A DNA stretch of 42,607 nt from an uncultured Prevotellaceae bacterium. Lineage in GTDB: Bacteria > Bacteroidota > Bacteroidia > Bacteroidales > Bacteroidaceae. Within the stretch, counting starts at the first letter, position 1. The number at the start of each line of letters is the position of its first letter. Positions 32,129 through 42,607 of this stretch are shown in pieces. The stretch is from NCBI GenBank assembly GCA_900318115.1, contig ONJJ01000028.1, positions 1-42,607 of the forward strand, written 5' to 3'. The position numbers and the translations under genes were made by a program. Below the pieces are notes generated by a model that was not told where the DNA came from, did no database searches, and worked only from the letters and a program-made list of their open reading frames with translations.

Positions 32129-33310
32129 TTATTTAATGATAATGTCGGACAGGTTGAGGAGGGAGACGTCGGTGGTGGCACAAATCTCGGCAGCTAAGTC
32201 ATTGAGATGATGAAAACGGGCATAGTCTGAGGGGGCGGTGGCTGATGTGCCCGCACATTGATGTGCGGTCTTCATGAGTTCTTCATCCAGCCCCCAAGGT
32301 GCCAAGATTAGCAGTGTTCCGCGGGCACAGGCTTCGAAGCGCCGGCGCTCCGGTTTCCAATAGCGCATGATGGGTTCCTTTTGCAGCTGAATGACAGGCA
32401 GGGCTTCGTCTATGGCGGCGTTGATTATGAGGCGCTCACCAGGTGAGATGGCTGGCGAGACGAGGACGACGCCTTCGCGAGCTTCTGAGAGCTGGCGGTC
32501 ATGTTCGTGGCGGTAGGTATCTGTTTGCTCAGTAGGGAGGCCTGTGGCGCTGTCGCGACGATGGTAGAACACTTGTTCTTTCTCCGCGCGCTTGAGAAGG
32601 AAGAGGGCGCCGAAGGCGGCGTAGTCCCGGGTGCCGATGCGCAGGTGGAGGCGACGCTCCAAGAGGTGAGGGAGACGTTTGCGCATCAGGGCGCGAAGGG
32701 GGTTGTCGGCCATGTAGCGCTTGATGGTGTCGAGCATGCCGGGGCGCTTGATGATGCGGTCGTGGTAGCCGGGCTCGAAGAGGGAGAGACGCAGGAGAGG
32801 GGGAGAGGGAGAGGGGGAAGGGGAAACCGCGCTGGAAAGTGCGGGCACAGTGGCGGAGGAAGGGGCGGGCACTGCGGTGGAGGTTTGGGAAGTTTGGTGC
32901 CACCAGGCACGGGTGCAACCTCCTTTGAAGAGGCGGAGGATGTCGCCCAGTTTTTTGTTGGGCGGAAGGGGGGCGGCAACATGGAGGAGGAGATGGAGGT
33001 GGTCGGGCATGATGGATGCCTGCCAGAGTTCTATCTGTGGGTAGAGACGATGGAGCTTGGGTAGTTCCTCTGTGAGGATGATGTTGCCGAGTTGGCTGAG
33101 GACGATGTGTGGGAAACTTGCCTGCCCCCGTGGGGCTTTTATGTCTCCTTCCAGGTGACCGAAGAGGGGAGAGCGCCCTTCGACACAAAGGGTTATCATG
33201 TAGAGACCGCTGCCTGCATAGTCCTGCCATAGTGCACGCCGGTGTTGGTTGTGCTGGATGTCATGGGGTGTCAGTCCTCTGCGCAGGAGTTCTTCTTTTG
33301 ATGTAGGCAT
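32129..33310 (-). CDS. REP-associated tyrosine transposase-like protein (RAYT, IS200-like HUH) with C-terminal extension
   Basis: A 393-residue protein. Residues about 20-200 form a Y1-type HUH domain: YMITLCVEGRSPLFG (37-51), the metal-binding IMPDHLHLLLHV (100-111, His104 and His106), the helix LGDILRLFKGGCTRAWW (121-137), and the putative catalytic Tyr182 in FEPGYHDRIIKRPGM. RAYTs nick single-stranded REP palindromes. Between Trp137 and the tyrosine motif lies a low-complexity Ser/Pro/Ala insert (about 138-172) encoded by REP-like DNA. After about residue 250 there is an extension with a Rossmann-like look (VVLVSPAISPGERLIINAAI, GTLLILAPWGLD) whose role I do not know. REP-like arrays lie on both sides, which fits a resident REP system rather than a mobile IS; no IS ends were seen. 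Confidence 0.82.
   Translation of the reverse strand: MPTSKEELLRRGLTPHDIQHNQHRRALWQDYAGSGLYMITLCVEGRSPLFGHLEGDIKAPRGQASFPHIVLSQLGNIILTEELPKLHRLYPQIELWQASIMPDHLHLLLHVAAPLPPNKKLGDILRLFKGGCTRAWWHQTSQTSTAVPAPSSATVPALSSAVSPSPSPSPPLLRLSLFEPGYHDRIIKRPGMLDTIKRYMADNPLRALMRKRLPHLLERRLHLRIGTRDYAAFGALFLLKRAEKEQVFYHRRDSATGLPTEQTDTYRHEHDRQLSEAREGVVLVSPAISPGERLIINAAIDEALPVIQLQKEPIMRYWKPERRRFEACARGTLLILAPWGLDEELMKTAHQCAGTSATAPSDYARFHHLNDLAAEICATTDVSLLNLSDIIIK
32824..32883. repeat. REP-like units inside the RAYT coding sequence
   Basis: Two units (starting AACCGCGCTGGAAAGTGCGG and, further on, GGGGCGGGCACTGCGG) match the intergenic REP-like arrays. They encode the Ser/Pro/Ala insert between the RAYT metal-binding and tyrosine motifs without breaking the frame. 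Confidence 0.65.
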
Positions 33311-33370
33311 TTATTTTATTGTCTTTTTGGGGCGTTTTTTAGAGGAGGGGGAGGAGAGAGAGGGGAAGGG

Positions 33371-33475
33371 GGAACCGCGCTGAAAAGCGCGGGCACCATG
33401 GCGGGGCGCTGTGAAGGGCGGGCAACTGCGGTGGTGAAAAGCGCGGGCAACTGCGGCGGAGGAGAGGGCGGGCAA
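33371..33475. repeat. REP-like GC-rich palindromic array beside the RAYT gene (5' side)
   Basis: About four units with the core AAAGCGCGGGCA followed by a CnnnGGCGG-like end; the first contains CCGCGCTGAAAAGCGCGG, a clear hairpin. The array occupies most of the 185-base gap between the transposase and the M61 peptidase. Confidence 0.7.
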
Positions 33476-33495
33476 AGCGGTGAGGAGCTAAGGAG

Positions 33496-35037
33496 CTATT
33501 CTGCGAGGTTCATGGCACGCAGGAACTGTTGCTGGGCGGGTGTGGGGTTCTCCACGGGGAGGATAGCCCAGGAGGTGGTGTCGATGCGCAGGCCGGCATC
33601 AGTGAGGTAGTCGTCGTAGGGGATGTCGTCCGTGGTATCCACGAGGTGTCGCACTTCCGTGAGTGGCTGCCCGGCCACTTCGGCGCAGGCGTTCCAGAAC
33701 TCCTCTTCGGTGAATCCGCGCTGGAGCTCGTGGTAGTAACGCTGATAGAGCAGGCGCATCACGTCGTCCAGCGATTTCTGTTGCTGCGTCTTGCGGCGGA
33801 TGTCGATGTCGAGGAGCAGCCCGATGACGGGACCCTTGAAGTAATAGTTGATGCGCACGTCGCGGGTGTTGTCGTCGGGGTTCATGAAGTTCAGCCAGAT
33901 GTCGTAGCTACACTGGCGGAGGCTCTGGTGGCGCTGACCCTCGTAGGGCGCGTAGAGCGAGAAGTAGGTGGAGATGAGTTGCAGCGCCTCGTCCGGTGTG
34001 GTGATTCCGGCATTGCGCAGCAGCCGGAACTCATAGTAGCAGGTCAGACCCTCGCTGACCCATAGCATAGGCGTTATCGCCTCGTGGTCATAGTCCAGCG
34101 GCCACAGCTCGGCGGGCCGGATGCACTTGACGTTGTAGAGGTGGAAGTATTCGTGGGCCACGAACGCCAGGAACTTCACCTCCTCGCGGCGTGTGGCGAA
34201 GCGGTAGGTGCCGTCGGTGTAGCAGGCTTGTGAGTTCAGGTGCTCCAGTCCGCCTCCGCCCTGTCCCATGTGGATGAGGCAGTAGTTGTCGTATGGCACG
34301 TCGCCCATCATTTTCGTGGCGGCCGAGACGATGCGCTTGAAGTTCTCTTCGAGCTCCATCTCCTCGGCGCCGTCGGGTGTCTCGAGGGCGAACTCATAGT
34401 CGTGTCCCTCGTGCGCGAACCTTTTTATATAGAAGTTGCCCAGCAGCAGTGGCGAGTCGTAGAGCACGTCGAAGTCCGGAGCGGTGAAGGCGCAACTGTC
34501 ACCTGCATCCGGCCTCATGCCCGTGGCGATGTGTTGCCATCCGTCGGGCAGCAGGAATCGGACGTTGACGGGGTGTGTCTGTTCGCCGGCGACGTACATG
34601 AAGACGCCGTTGGGTGCCACGAAGGCGATGTCCCGCTCCACGCGGCTGGAGGCCACATCCCGCTGGTTGGCATAGACGCGGTAGCTGACCTCCATGCGTC
34701 CATTTTCGGGCAGGGCCACGCGCCATCGGTTCAGGCCCTCCTTCTTCCAGGCGAGTTCTTCGCCCTGGGTGTCCCGTGCACAGAAGTCGGTCAGGTGCTT
34801 GGCGAAGTCCAACATCTCGTAGTACCCCGGTGCCCAGCGCGGCATCGTCAGCACCACGTCGGTGGGGTGGGGCAGGGTGCTGTCGGCGGTGTAGGTGAGG
34901 CAGACGTTCAGGTAATGGCTTGCTGTGTCGGGGCTGACGGTGTATTCCAGTTTGTAGTCGGCCTGCCGGTGGTGGCAGGCGGTGGTGATCGCGAGTAGGA
35001 ACATCGCGAGGAGGATGTGTAGGCTGCGTGTATGCAT
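33496..35037 (-). CDS. M61 family metallopeptidase lipoprotein without PDZ domain
   Basis: A 513-residue exported peptidase with a lipobox TTAC (Cys21). An N-terminal beta-domain (about 25-210) is followed by a gluzincin catalytic domain: GGLEHLNS (262-269), zinc motif HEYFH (295-299) and the third ligand Glu329 in WVSEGLTCYYE. M61 enzymes are glycyl aminopeptidase-like. Most family members carry a C-terminal PDZ domain, but this one ends shortly after DDYLTDAGLRID, where the PDZ would begin. The start at 35037 was preferred since the ATG at 35058 lies within the promoter box. The 3' end abuts a REP-like array. Confidence 0.87.
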   Translation of the reverse strand: MHTRSLHILLAMFLLAITTACHHRQADYKLEYTVSPDTASHYLNVCLTYTADSTLPHPTDVVLTMPRWAPGYYEMLDFAKHLTDFCARDTQGEELAWKKEGLNRWRVALPENGRMEVSYRVYANQRDVASSRVERDIAFVAPNGVFMYVAGEQTHPVNVRFLLPDGWQHIATGMRPDAGDSCAFTAPDFDVLYDSPLLLGNFYIKRFAHEGHDYEFALETPDGAEEMELEENFKRIVSAATKMMGDVPYDNYCLIHMGQGGGGLEHLNSQACYTDGTYRFATRREEVKFLAFVAHEYFHLYNVKCIRPAELWPLDYDHEAITPMLWVSEGLTCYYEFRLLRNAGITTPDEALQLISTYFSLYAPYEGQRHQSLRQCSYDIWLNFMNPDDNTRDVRINYYFKGPVIGLLLDIDIRRKTQQQKSLDDVMRLLYQRYYHELQRGFTEEEFWNACAEVAGQPLTEVRHLVDTTDDIPYDDYLTDAGLRIDTTSWAILPVENPTPAQQQFLRAMNLAE

Positions 35038-35055
35038 CGTTGTTTGTTTTTTCGG

Positions 35056-35063
35056 CAAAGGTA
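35056..35063 (-). promoter_or_regulatory. -7 box of the M61 peptidase gene
   Basis: TACCTTTG on the minus strand fits TAnnTTTG, 19 bases before the ATG at 35037. Confidence 0.55.
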
Positions 35064-35167
35064 GTGCGTTTTTCTCAGTTAGCCAAGGAAAAAGGCAGTT
35101 TTTTCTGTTTCCCGGTCTCGGACCACGTTAAACTCTGTAATTCCCGGCGTTAAATGAGAAAAATGAT

Positions 35168-35175
35168 GTATCTTT
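35168..35175 (+). promoter_or_regulatory. -7 box of the DUF3089 lipoprotein gene, long leader
   Basis: TATCTTTG fits TAnnTTTG but lies 198 bases before the ATG at 35373. That leaves an untranslated leader of about 190 bases with no clear open frame or strong hairpin. Confidence 0.55.
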
Positions 35176-35372
35176 GCAGCGCGAATGGTGCTAAGGCGCA
35201 AGTATAAACTCCAAATATCCAATAGCATCACATAGAAGCAGACGCAGCTGCCCTGAACAGGCAGAGAGCCGCTAAGATTATAGGCACACAATGTGCAGAC
35301 AAGCCGGCACAGCGCAGGCATATATATCCATATAAGGTGTTAAAAGACTGATTAAATAAGAGAAATAATACA

Positions 35373-36443
35373 ATGTACAGAATGAAAGAATTAGAAAAAT
35401 GCATGCTCGCTGCCCTGCTTATTTGTGGCACGACGATGCTACTCCCCTCTTGTAGTGACAAAGACGTCAACTCGGTTCCTTCAAATCCTGAGGAGTCCAA
35501 GGTGACAGACTATTCCCAGACGTCCAGCTGGTTTCAGATTCCGGTAATCACGAAGGGCTTCGATACGTTCTATATACCCGCCACGGAGTATATCTCTTCG
35601 AGTTACAATGAGGGTGCCCCCGAGTTCGCCACGCTCGACAATGCCGAGATGCAGGAAGGTATTGCAGGCGAATACCTGTTGCAGGCAAGCGTGTTTGAGG
35701 AGAGCACCAACGTGTTCGTGCCGTACTACCGCCAAGCCGGCCTGAAGAAAGAGGTGGATGCCTGGAAGGCTAGCGGCGATATGCGAACAGCCCTCACCGG
35801 CCTTCCTTACACCGACATCACTGCAGCCCTCGACTACTATTTCCGGCACTACAACCAGGGCCGCCCGTTCATCATCGCCGGCCACAGCCAAGGCTCGGCA
35901 ATGGCCAGCCTCGTGTTGCAGAAATATTTCAAGGAGCACGCCGACTACTACCAGCGCATGATTGCTGCCTACGTCATAGGCTTCGCTGTCACCAAGGAAG
36001 ATCTGCAGGCCAACCCGCACCTGAAGTTCGCCACCGGCGAGGGCGACACGGGCGTCATCATCAGCTGGAATACCGAGGGCCGGAAAAGCGTGGAAGAAAA
36101 TGCCCCGAACCTGGTGCTGCTGCCCAACGCCATCAGCATCAACCCGCTGAACTGGAAGCTCGACGGCACTTATGCCCCGGCCAGCGAGAACCTGGGATCG
36201 CTCGTGATTGATGCGGAAAAACGCACACTCGAGATTGGCGACCTCGGCGCAGACGCGCAGGTAGTGCCCGGCCGAGGTGTCGTCGTGTCGAATGGCGAAG
36301 CCGACCACAGCCAGATGCCCGCGTTCTTCATCGACATCTTCGGACCGGCAAGCCTCCACAACGAAGACTACACGTTCTTCTACAATAACATAAAGGACAA
36401 CGTGGCGAAGCGCATCGCAACGTATCGAGAAAGCCTATTTTAA
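35373..36443 (+). CDS. DUF3089 lipoprotein, alpha/beta hydrolase fold
   Basis: A 356-residue lipoprotein (lipobox LPSC, Cys27) with the DUF3089 pattern. DTFYIPATEYISSSYNEGAPEFA is at the start of the mature protein, VFVPYYRQA is near 114, and the nucleophile elbow GHSQGS (Ser172) lies in PFIIAGHSQGSAMASLVLQKYF. Further conserved stretches are ISWNTEG and the C-terminal MPAFFIDIFGPASLHNEDYTFFY. The fold predicts a lipase or esterase at the cell surface or in the periplasm; the substrate is unknown. It is a single gene between a long leader and a long terminator hairpin. Confidence 0.85.
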   Translation: MYRMKELEKCMLAALLICGTTMLLPSCSDKDVNSVPSNPEESKVTDYSQTSSWFQIPVITKGFDTFYIPATEYISSSYNEGAPEFATLDNAEMQEGIAGEYLLQASVFEESTNVFVPYYRQAGLKKEVDAWKASGDMRTALTGLPYTDITAALDYYFRHYNQGRPFIIAGHSQGSAMASLVLQKYFKEHADYYQRMIAAYVIGFAVTKEDLQANPHLKFATGEGDTGVIISWNTEGRKSVEENAPNLVLLPNAISINPLNWKLDGTYAPASENLGSLVIDAEKRTLEIGDLGADAQVVPGRGVVVSNGEADHSQMPAFFIDIFGPASLHNEDYTFFYNNIKDNVAKRIATYRESLF

Positions 36444-36458
36444 TCTTTAGGACGTTAG

Positions 36459-36539
36459 TTTACATTTCAGATACAGAGACGCGAGGCACGATGTTCTCCG
36501 TGCCTCTGTGTCAGAAATGTAAATAAATTGTTTTTTTTA
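36459..36539 (+). terminator. Long hairpin terminator after the DUF3089 gene
   Basis: TTTACATTTC (36459-36468) pairs with GAAATGTAAA (36514-36523), with an inner GAGGCACG/CGTGCCTC stem; a run of eight T residues follows at about 36531-36538. Confidence 0.8.
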
Positions 36540-36644
36540 TCTGCTCACGGTCGTGATTAAGTAGAGAGATAATTCTCTGCGAAGGCGGCTGCAAAACGTG
36601 CCGCGCCAGGGAAGAAAGTCCTACGGAATAGGATGCAAAGTTCA

Positions 36645-36728
36645 GACGCAAGTTGCGTCTGTAGCGGCGCAGGCTGCGTCTGTACGGACGCAAGCTGCAT
36701 CTGTAGAGACGCAAGCTGCGTCTGAAGA
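36645..36728. repeat. Tandem array of four 21-base units, each containing a palindrome
   Basis: Units start at 36645, 36666, 36687 and 36708. The core GACGCAAGCTGCGTC is an imperfect palindrome (GACGCA/TGCGTC), and a TGTA-type linker joins units. The array sits 83 bases before the HU-like gene. The rest of the 367-base gap 36444-36810 holds the terminator and nothing else I can name. Confidence 0.8.
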
Positions 36729-36810
36729 ATGTACCTGTGGACGGCAAACTTTGAAGAAGGAACATCAGATCTTTATAAAGGATTAGAACATCAGATATAG
36801 ACGAAGGATT

Positions 36811-37449
36811 ATGGCACATTATGTGATGGAAGAAATGAACATCCCTCACGGGGATGGACGCAAGCGGCTGTTCCCGAGACTGATTGACAGCCGATGCATC
36901 AGCCACGAGGCACTGGTGGAATACGTGGCCAAGCACTGCGGCTACGATGCCGGAGCCGTGGAAGGCGTGCTGGCGAGCGTGGTGGATTGCGTTGGCGAAC
37001 TGATGGGGTTCCACGGCGCCAGCGTACACATCAATGACCTAGGCACCTTCACGCCCACGCTGGCCCTCAAGCGCGAGCGAGAGGAGAGCGACCCCGAGCA
37101 GACCCACCGCAACGCCCGCAGTATAGAAGTCGGCGGAGTGCGATTCCGGCCGGACAAGGCGCTGATCCTGAATGCAGACAAGCACTGCACGCTGGAGCGT
37201 TCGCCCTATGTGCCGACCATCCGGCCGAATGCCTGCCCCTACACGCTGGAGCAGCGGCTGCAGAAACTGACGGCCTACCTGAAGGAGACGCCCTTCATCA
37301 GCGGCAAGGCCTACGAGGAGCTGGTGCAGATGCCCCACACGGCGGCCGGCAAGGAACTGCGCACGCTCACCGAGGGAGCCAACGCGCTGCTGGAGATCCA
37401 GGGACGTGGCAGCCATCGTGTGTACACGCTGCGCCAGGCGGAGCCCTGA
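36811..37449 (+). CDS. HU/IHF-like DNA-binding protein with C-terminal extension
   Basis: A 212-residue protein. Residues about 25-125 follow the HU-like fold seen in Bacteroidales (SHEALVEYVAKHCGYDAGAV, VHINDLGTFTPTL, GVRFRPDKAL). The rest (about 140-212) is a winged-helix-like region (QRLQKLTAYLKETPFISGKA, KELRTLTEGANALLEIQGRG). Such proteins are annotated as HU-family or HU-HIG DNA-binding proteins in Bacteroidetes. The role, architectural or regulatory, is not known. A palindromic array lies directly upstream, and the dispersed repeat copy 2 directly downstream. Confidence 0.78.
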   Translation: MAHYVMEEMNIPHGDGRKRLFPRLIDSRCISHEALVEYVAKHCGYDAGAVEGVLASVVDCVGELMGFHGASVHINDLGTFTPTLALKREREESDPEQTHRNARSIEVGGVRFRPDKALILNADKHCTLERSPYVPTIRPNACPYTLEQRLQKLTAYLKETPFISGKAYEELVQMPHTAAGKELRTLTEGANALLEIQGRGSHRVYTLRQAEP

Positions 37450-37458
37450 CGCGAATCC

Positions 37459-37491
37459 GTGACAGGTGCGCACTTTTCTGAGTTAAAAAAT
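37459..37491. repeat. Dispersed 33-base repeat, copy 2 (inverted)
   Basis: Reverse complement of 31902-31934 with one mismatch; starts GTGACAGGTGCGCAC. It lies between the convergent ends of the HU-like gene and the AraC regulator, again right after a 3' end. Confidence 0.75.
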
Positions 37492-37500
37492 GTTTTTCTC

Positions 37501-38343
37501 TTACCGATTTTGGCGGATGAAGTCTATTGGAGTGATGCCTGCGATGCGCTTGAAGGTTCGTGTAAAGTAAGAGGGGTTGTCGTATCCCACCTCGTGGGCT
37601 ACCTTCTTGATGGACCGGCTGCCGTTGATGAAGAGCAGTTGTGCCCTCATGATTCGGCGATGGATGATGTAATCGGTGGGTGTGGAACCCGTCTGACGGC
37701 GGAACTGCCGGATGAAACTGTCCTTGTTCATGCAGGCTTGGTCCGCCAATTCGTTGAGCGAGGGCACGTGTGCGAGGTCGTTGTTGATGGTCCAGAGAGC
37801 GTTGATGATGCGTTGGTCACTGATGGCTGTGCGCAACTCGGCCTTGGCCGCGAAGTGTGCGAAGAGCACGTGCAGCAGTCCGTTGATTTCCATCTGCGCG
37901 GCCTTGGGTCGGTTCTGGAAGGACTTGACTACTCGCAGCATTTTCGTCGTGGTCTCGTAGGTGGCGGGGTCGCTGTCCTGCAGGGCAAGGTCGGGCGCCA
38001 GCGTCAGCAGGTAGCGTATGATGCGCTGATCCACCTCTGTGGCCGGTATGCAGAAGGGCAGGCGGTACTGCTGGTAGAACTCATAGATTTGCATGGAGGT
38101 ATCCAGGAAGTGCAGGTAGTAGTGGCAGAAGCGGCTGTTGCTGTGGTCTCTGTGGCTGGCGAGTGCCGGGATGAGATAGAGATTGCCGGGCGTGAGTCGG
38201 TGTGTGTGCCCGGCGAGGGTCACCTCGCCGCATCCTTCGGTCACCCAATAGATCCGGGTGAAGGAGCTGCAGATGTGTTCGAAGTTCCAGTCGCCATTCT
38301 GTTGGGCATATCCAATGCTGAGTAGGGTGAAGTCGTAGTTCAT
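37501..38343 (-). CDS. AraC-family transcriptional regulator
   Basis: A 280-residue regulator. Residues about 20-140 form the AraC cupin sensing domain (IYWVTEGCGEVTLAGHTHRL, LYLIPALASHRD). Residues about 180-280 are the double helix-turn-helix (SLNELADQACMNKDSFIRQF, then SIKKVAHEVGYDNPSYFTRT and FKRIAGITPIDF). The start at 38343 was chosen because the upstream extension would cover the promoter box and does not resemble the family. It is divergent from the beta-galactosidase gene and probably activates it in response to a sugar; that is inferred from layout. Confidence 0.9.
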   Translation of the reverse strand: MNYDFTLLSIGYAQQNGDWNFEHICSSFTRIYWVTEGCGEVTLAGHTHRLTPGNLYLIPALASHRDHSNSRFCHYYLHFLDTSMQIYEFYQQYRLPFCIPATEVDQRIIRYLLTLAPDLALQDSDPATYETTTKMLRVVKSFQNRPKAAQMEINGLLHVLFAHFAAKAELRTAISDQRIINALWTINNDLAHVPSLNELADQACMNKDSFIRQFRRQTGSTPTDYIIHRRIMRAQLLFINGSRSIKKVAHEVGYDNPSYFTRTFKRIAGITPIDFIRQNR

Positions 38344-38366
38344 CGGCGATTTCGTTTTTGCGGGGG

Positions 38367-38374
38367 CAAAGATA
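38367..38374 (-). promoter_or_regulatory. -7 box of the AraC gene
   Basis: TATCTTTG on the minus strand fits TAnnTTTG, 23 bases before the ATG at 38343. Confidence 0.6.
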
Positions 38375-38587
38375 CGTAAATTTTGGTCCTCGTCAAAAGA
38401 AAAAGACCTTCTTTTGCAGCACGACCGCCAGAAAAGGCAAAGATGTTGCTCCCGGTATGGCATTTCTCATGCCAATTCAGAGCTTTTCGGTACACGATTG
38501 TGTCACTATATCGACTTTTTGTGTCAGATTAGCTGCTAATAAGCGAGTAAATTGCCGATGGTTGCTCGTCGATGCCGTGTTGGCGTG

Positions 38588-38595
38588 TATCTTTG
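38588..38595 (+). promoter_or_regulatory. -7 box of the beta-galactosidase gene
   Basis: TATCTTTG fits TAnnTTTG, 34 bases before the ATG at 38630, with a TTG at 38562-38564 upstream. The AraC binding site is expected between here and 38375, but I see no clear direct repeat. Confidence 0.6.
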
Positions 38596-38599
38596 CTGA

Positions 38600-41788
<3,189 letters not shown>

Positions 41789-41808
41789 TCGGAAATAGCT
41801 AATAGTAT

Positions 41809-42607
41809 ATGAAAAGAATCCTTTTGCTCCTGATCTCCGGAGCGACAATGATGGCAGCGGCACAGACCGACGTCACCGCCAGCTATCTCAAGAACTATCG
41901 TTTCGACAGCGATTTTCATCATACTGCCGGGCAGACTACGAAGGTGGAGAAGGAAATCAAGGCTATCCCCGGATGGACCGCCGGCTTCACGGTTGACTAC
42001 ACCATCACGGGCATCTACCAGTATGGCTTCGCAGGCACCTTCAACGGCGGCGAGGTGCCTGCCCAGGGCTACCAAGGCAGCGAGGGAGGGGCTCTCGCAC
42101 TCTCTACGGGATGGGGCGTCGAAATGACTTACGCCCAAAACGTCACTCTGCCCGCCGGAACCTACACCATCAGCGCCCCCACCTACAACGGCAAGAGTGC
42201 CACTCGAGGGCAGTCCCGACTGGCCTGGATCCCTCGAACCGGCGAGGCCGTCATCTCCGACCTCAGCAGCTACCCCTCGAAGACGTGGACCCTCGATCAG
42301 ATTACCTTCACGCTGACCGAAGAGACTCAAGGTAAGATACAGATTGGATATAAGGCAGCTGAGAACACCGGGTCGGGCAGCTCGGCCAACCTGCTTATCG
42401 ACTACGTACAGATCTTCGTCAAGAGCATGGACGAGAGCAAGCTCGAGCTCGGCAAGACGCTCGCAACCGCCAACACACTGTACGGCGACGGCAGCGGACG
42501 CGGGGCCAGCGACCTGAAAGCCGCTATCGACCGCGCTCAGACCGCCTACGACGGCAGCGACACACCGCTGGCCGAGGTGTTGGCGGCGGACGAAGCGCTG
42601 AAGGCGG
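41809..42607 (+). CDS. Secreted protein, N-terminal part only, probable glycan-active enzyme or binding protein
   Basis: The frame opens with a signal peptide (MKRILLLLISGATMMAAAQ) and runs off the window after 266 codons. Residues about 25-205 form a beta-rich domain (YGFAGTFNGGEVPAQGYQG, LIDYVQIFVKSMDE) resembling carbohydrate-binding modules, followed by a helical stretch (SDLKAAIDRAQTAYDG, LAEVLAADEALKA) of the FIVAR-like linker kind found in large glycosidases. The catalytic part, if any, is beyond the window. It lies 20 bases after the GH2 gene with no promoter between, so it is likely co-transcribed and works on the same glycan. I do not assign a family. Confidence 0.75.
   Translation, partial: MKRILLLLISGATMMAAAQTDVTASYLKNYRFDSDFHHTAGQTTKVEKEIKAIPGWTAGFTVDYTITGIYQYGFAGTFNGGEVPAQGYQGSEGGALALSTGWGVEMTYAQNVTLPAGTYTISAPTYNGKSATRGQSRLAWIPRTGEAVISDLSSYPSKTWTLDQITFTLTEETQGKIQIGYKAAENTGSGSSANLLIDYVQIFVKSMDESKLELGKTLATANTLYGDGSGRGASDLKAAIDRAQTAYDGSDTPLAEVLAADEALKA

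Noticed and set aside
32129-33310. Complete IS200/IS605 insertion sequence
   Set aside because: No tnpB, no recognisable IS ends and no target duplication; the flanking REP-like units and RAYT-type motifs fit a resident REP system better.
36598-36786. 62-codon frame with repeated TQAASV-like peptide
   Set aside because: The peptide repeat is just the translated 21-base array, with no start signal or conservation evidence.
37459-38325. 288-codon plus-strand frame opposite the AraC gene
   Set aside because: It begins in the dispersed 33-base repeat and runs antisense to a well-supported regulator.

Overview
The window is almost entirely one Bacteroidales genome, most likely Prevotellaceae. 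The evidence is the repeated TAnnTTTG-type promoter boxes placed 20-190 bases before genes, weak Shine-Dalgarno sequences, many signal-peptide lipoproteins, and typical family members (347-residue IlvC, 384-residue FucO, type B L31, YccF, DUF3089, DUF5689, HU-like protein). The first ~1.43 kb does not fit. It holds an AT-rich, Firmicutes-like glycerol-1-phosphate dehydrogenase gene with a strong Shine-Dalgarno, and an open reading frame stitched in frame from pieces of PurH, signal peptidase I and HemZ. I read this as a chimeric join (assembly or library) at the edge of the Bacteroidales sequence, which probably begins within the purH fragment near 1432.

Layout. 1843-6791: XRE/cupin regulator and acyl-CoA synthetase (operon), then a GH78 alpha-L-rhamnosidase lipoprotein. 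6792-7227: a gene-free gap with a 55-base-arm inverted repeat and a degenerate 22-base tandem array. 7228-10843 (minus): class II fructose-bisphosphate aldolase, a terminator, a lysoplasmalogenase-like membrane protein and an overlapping ABC exporter. 10923-18978: a candidate extracellular nucleic-acid acquisition locus, made of a secreted EEP nuclease divergent from a TonB-dependent receptor, an OB-fold (DUF5689) lipoprotein, a lipoprotein with three OB-like repeats, and a DNA/RNA non-specific endonuclease lipoprotein. 19150-19401: ribosomal protein L31 with a duplicated hairpin in its leader. 19575-27598: housekeeping and exopolysaccharide genes (WecA-type transferase, RNase Y, a structured intercistronic RNA, ZapA, coiled-coil partner, unknown protein, RfbA, Wzc-type tyrosine kinase). 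Two related period-8 arrays flank the rfbA-wzc pair. 27836-31780: alpha/beta hydrolase, FucO, YccF, IlvC. 31781-33495: a RAYT-type HUH transposase with REP-like GC-rich repeats on both sides and also inside its coding sequence. 33496-37449: M61 peptidase, DUF3089 lipoprotein, a palindromic 21-base array and an HU-like protein. 37501-42607: an AraC regulator divergent from a GH2 beta-galactosidase and the start of another secreted protein, probably a small glycan-use locus.

No rRNA, tRNA or CRISPR array was seen. The strongest candidates for something undescribed are the nuclease/OB-fold/TonB receptor locus, the twin period-8 arrays around the polysaccharide genes, and the RAYT gene carrying its own REP-like repeats in frame.
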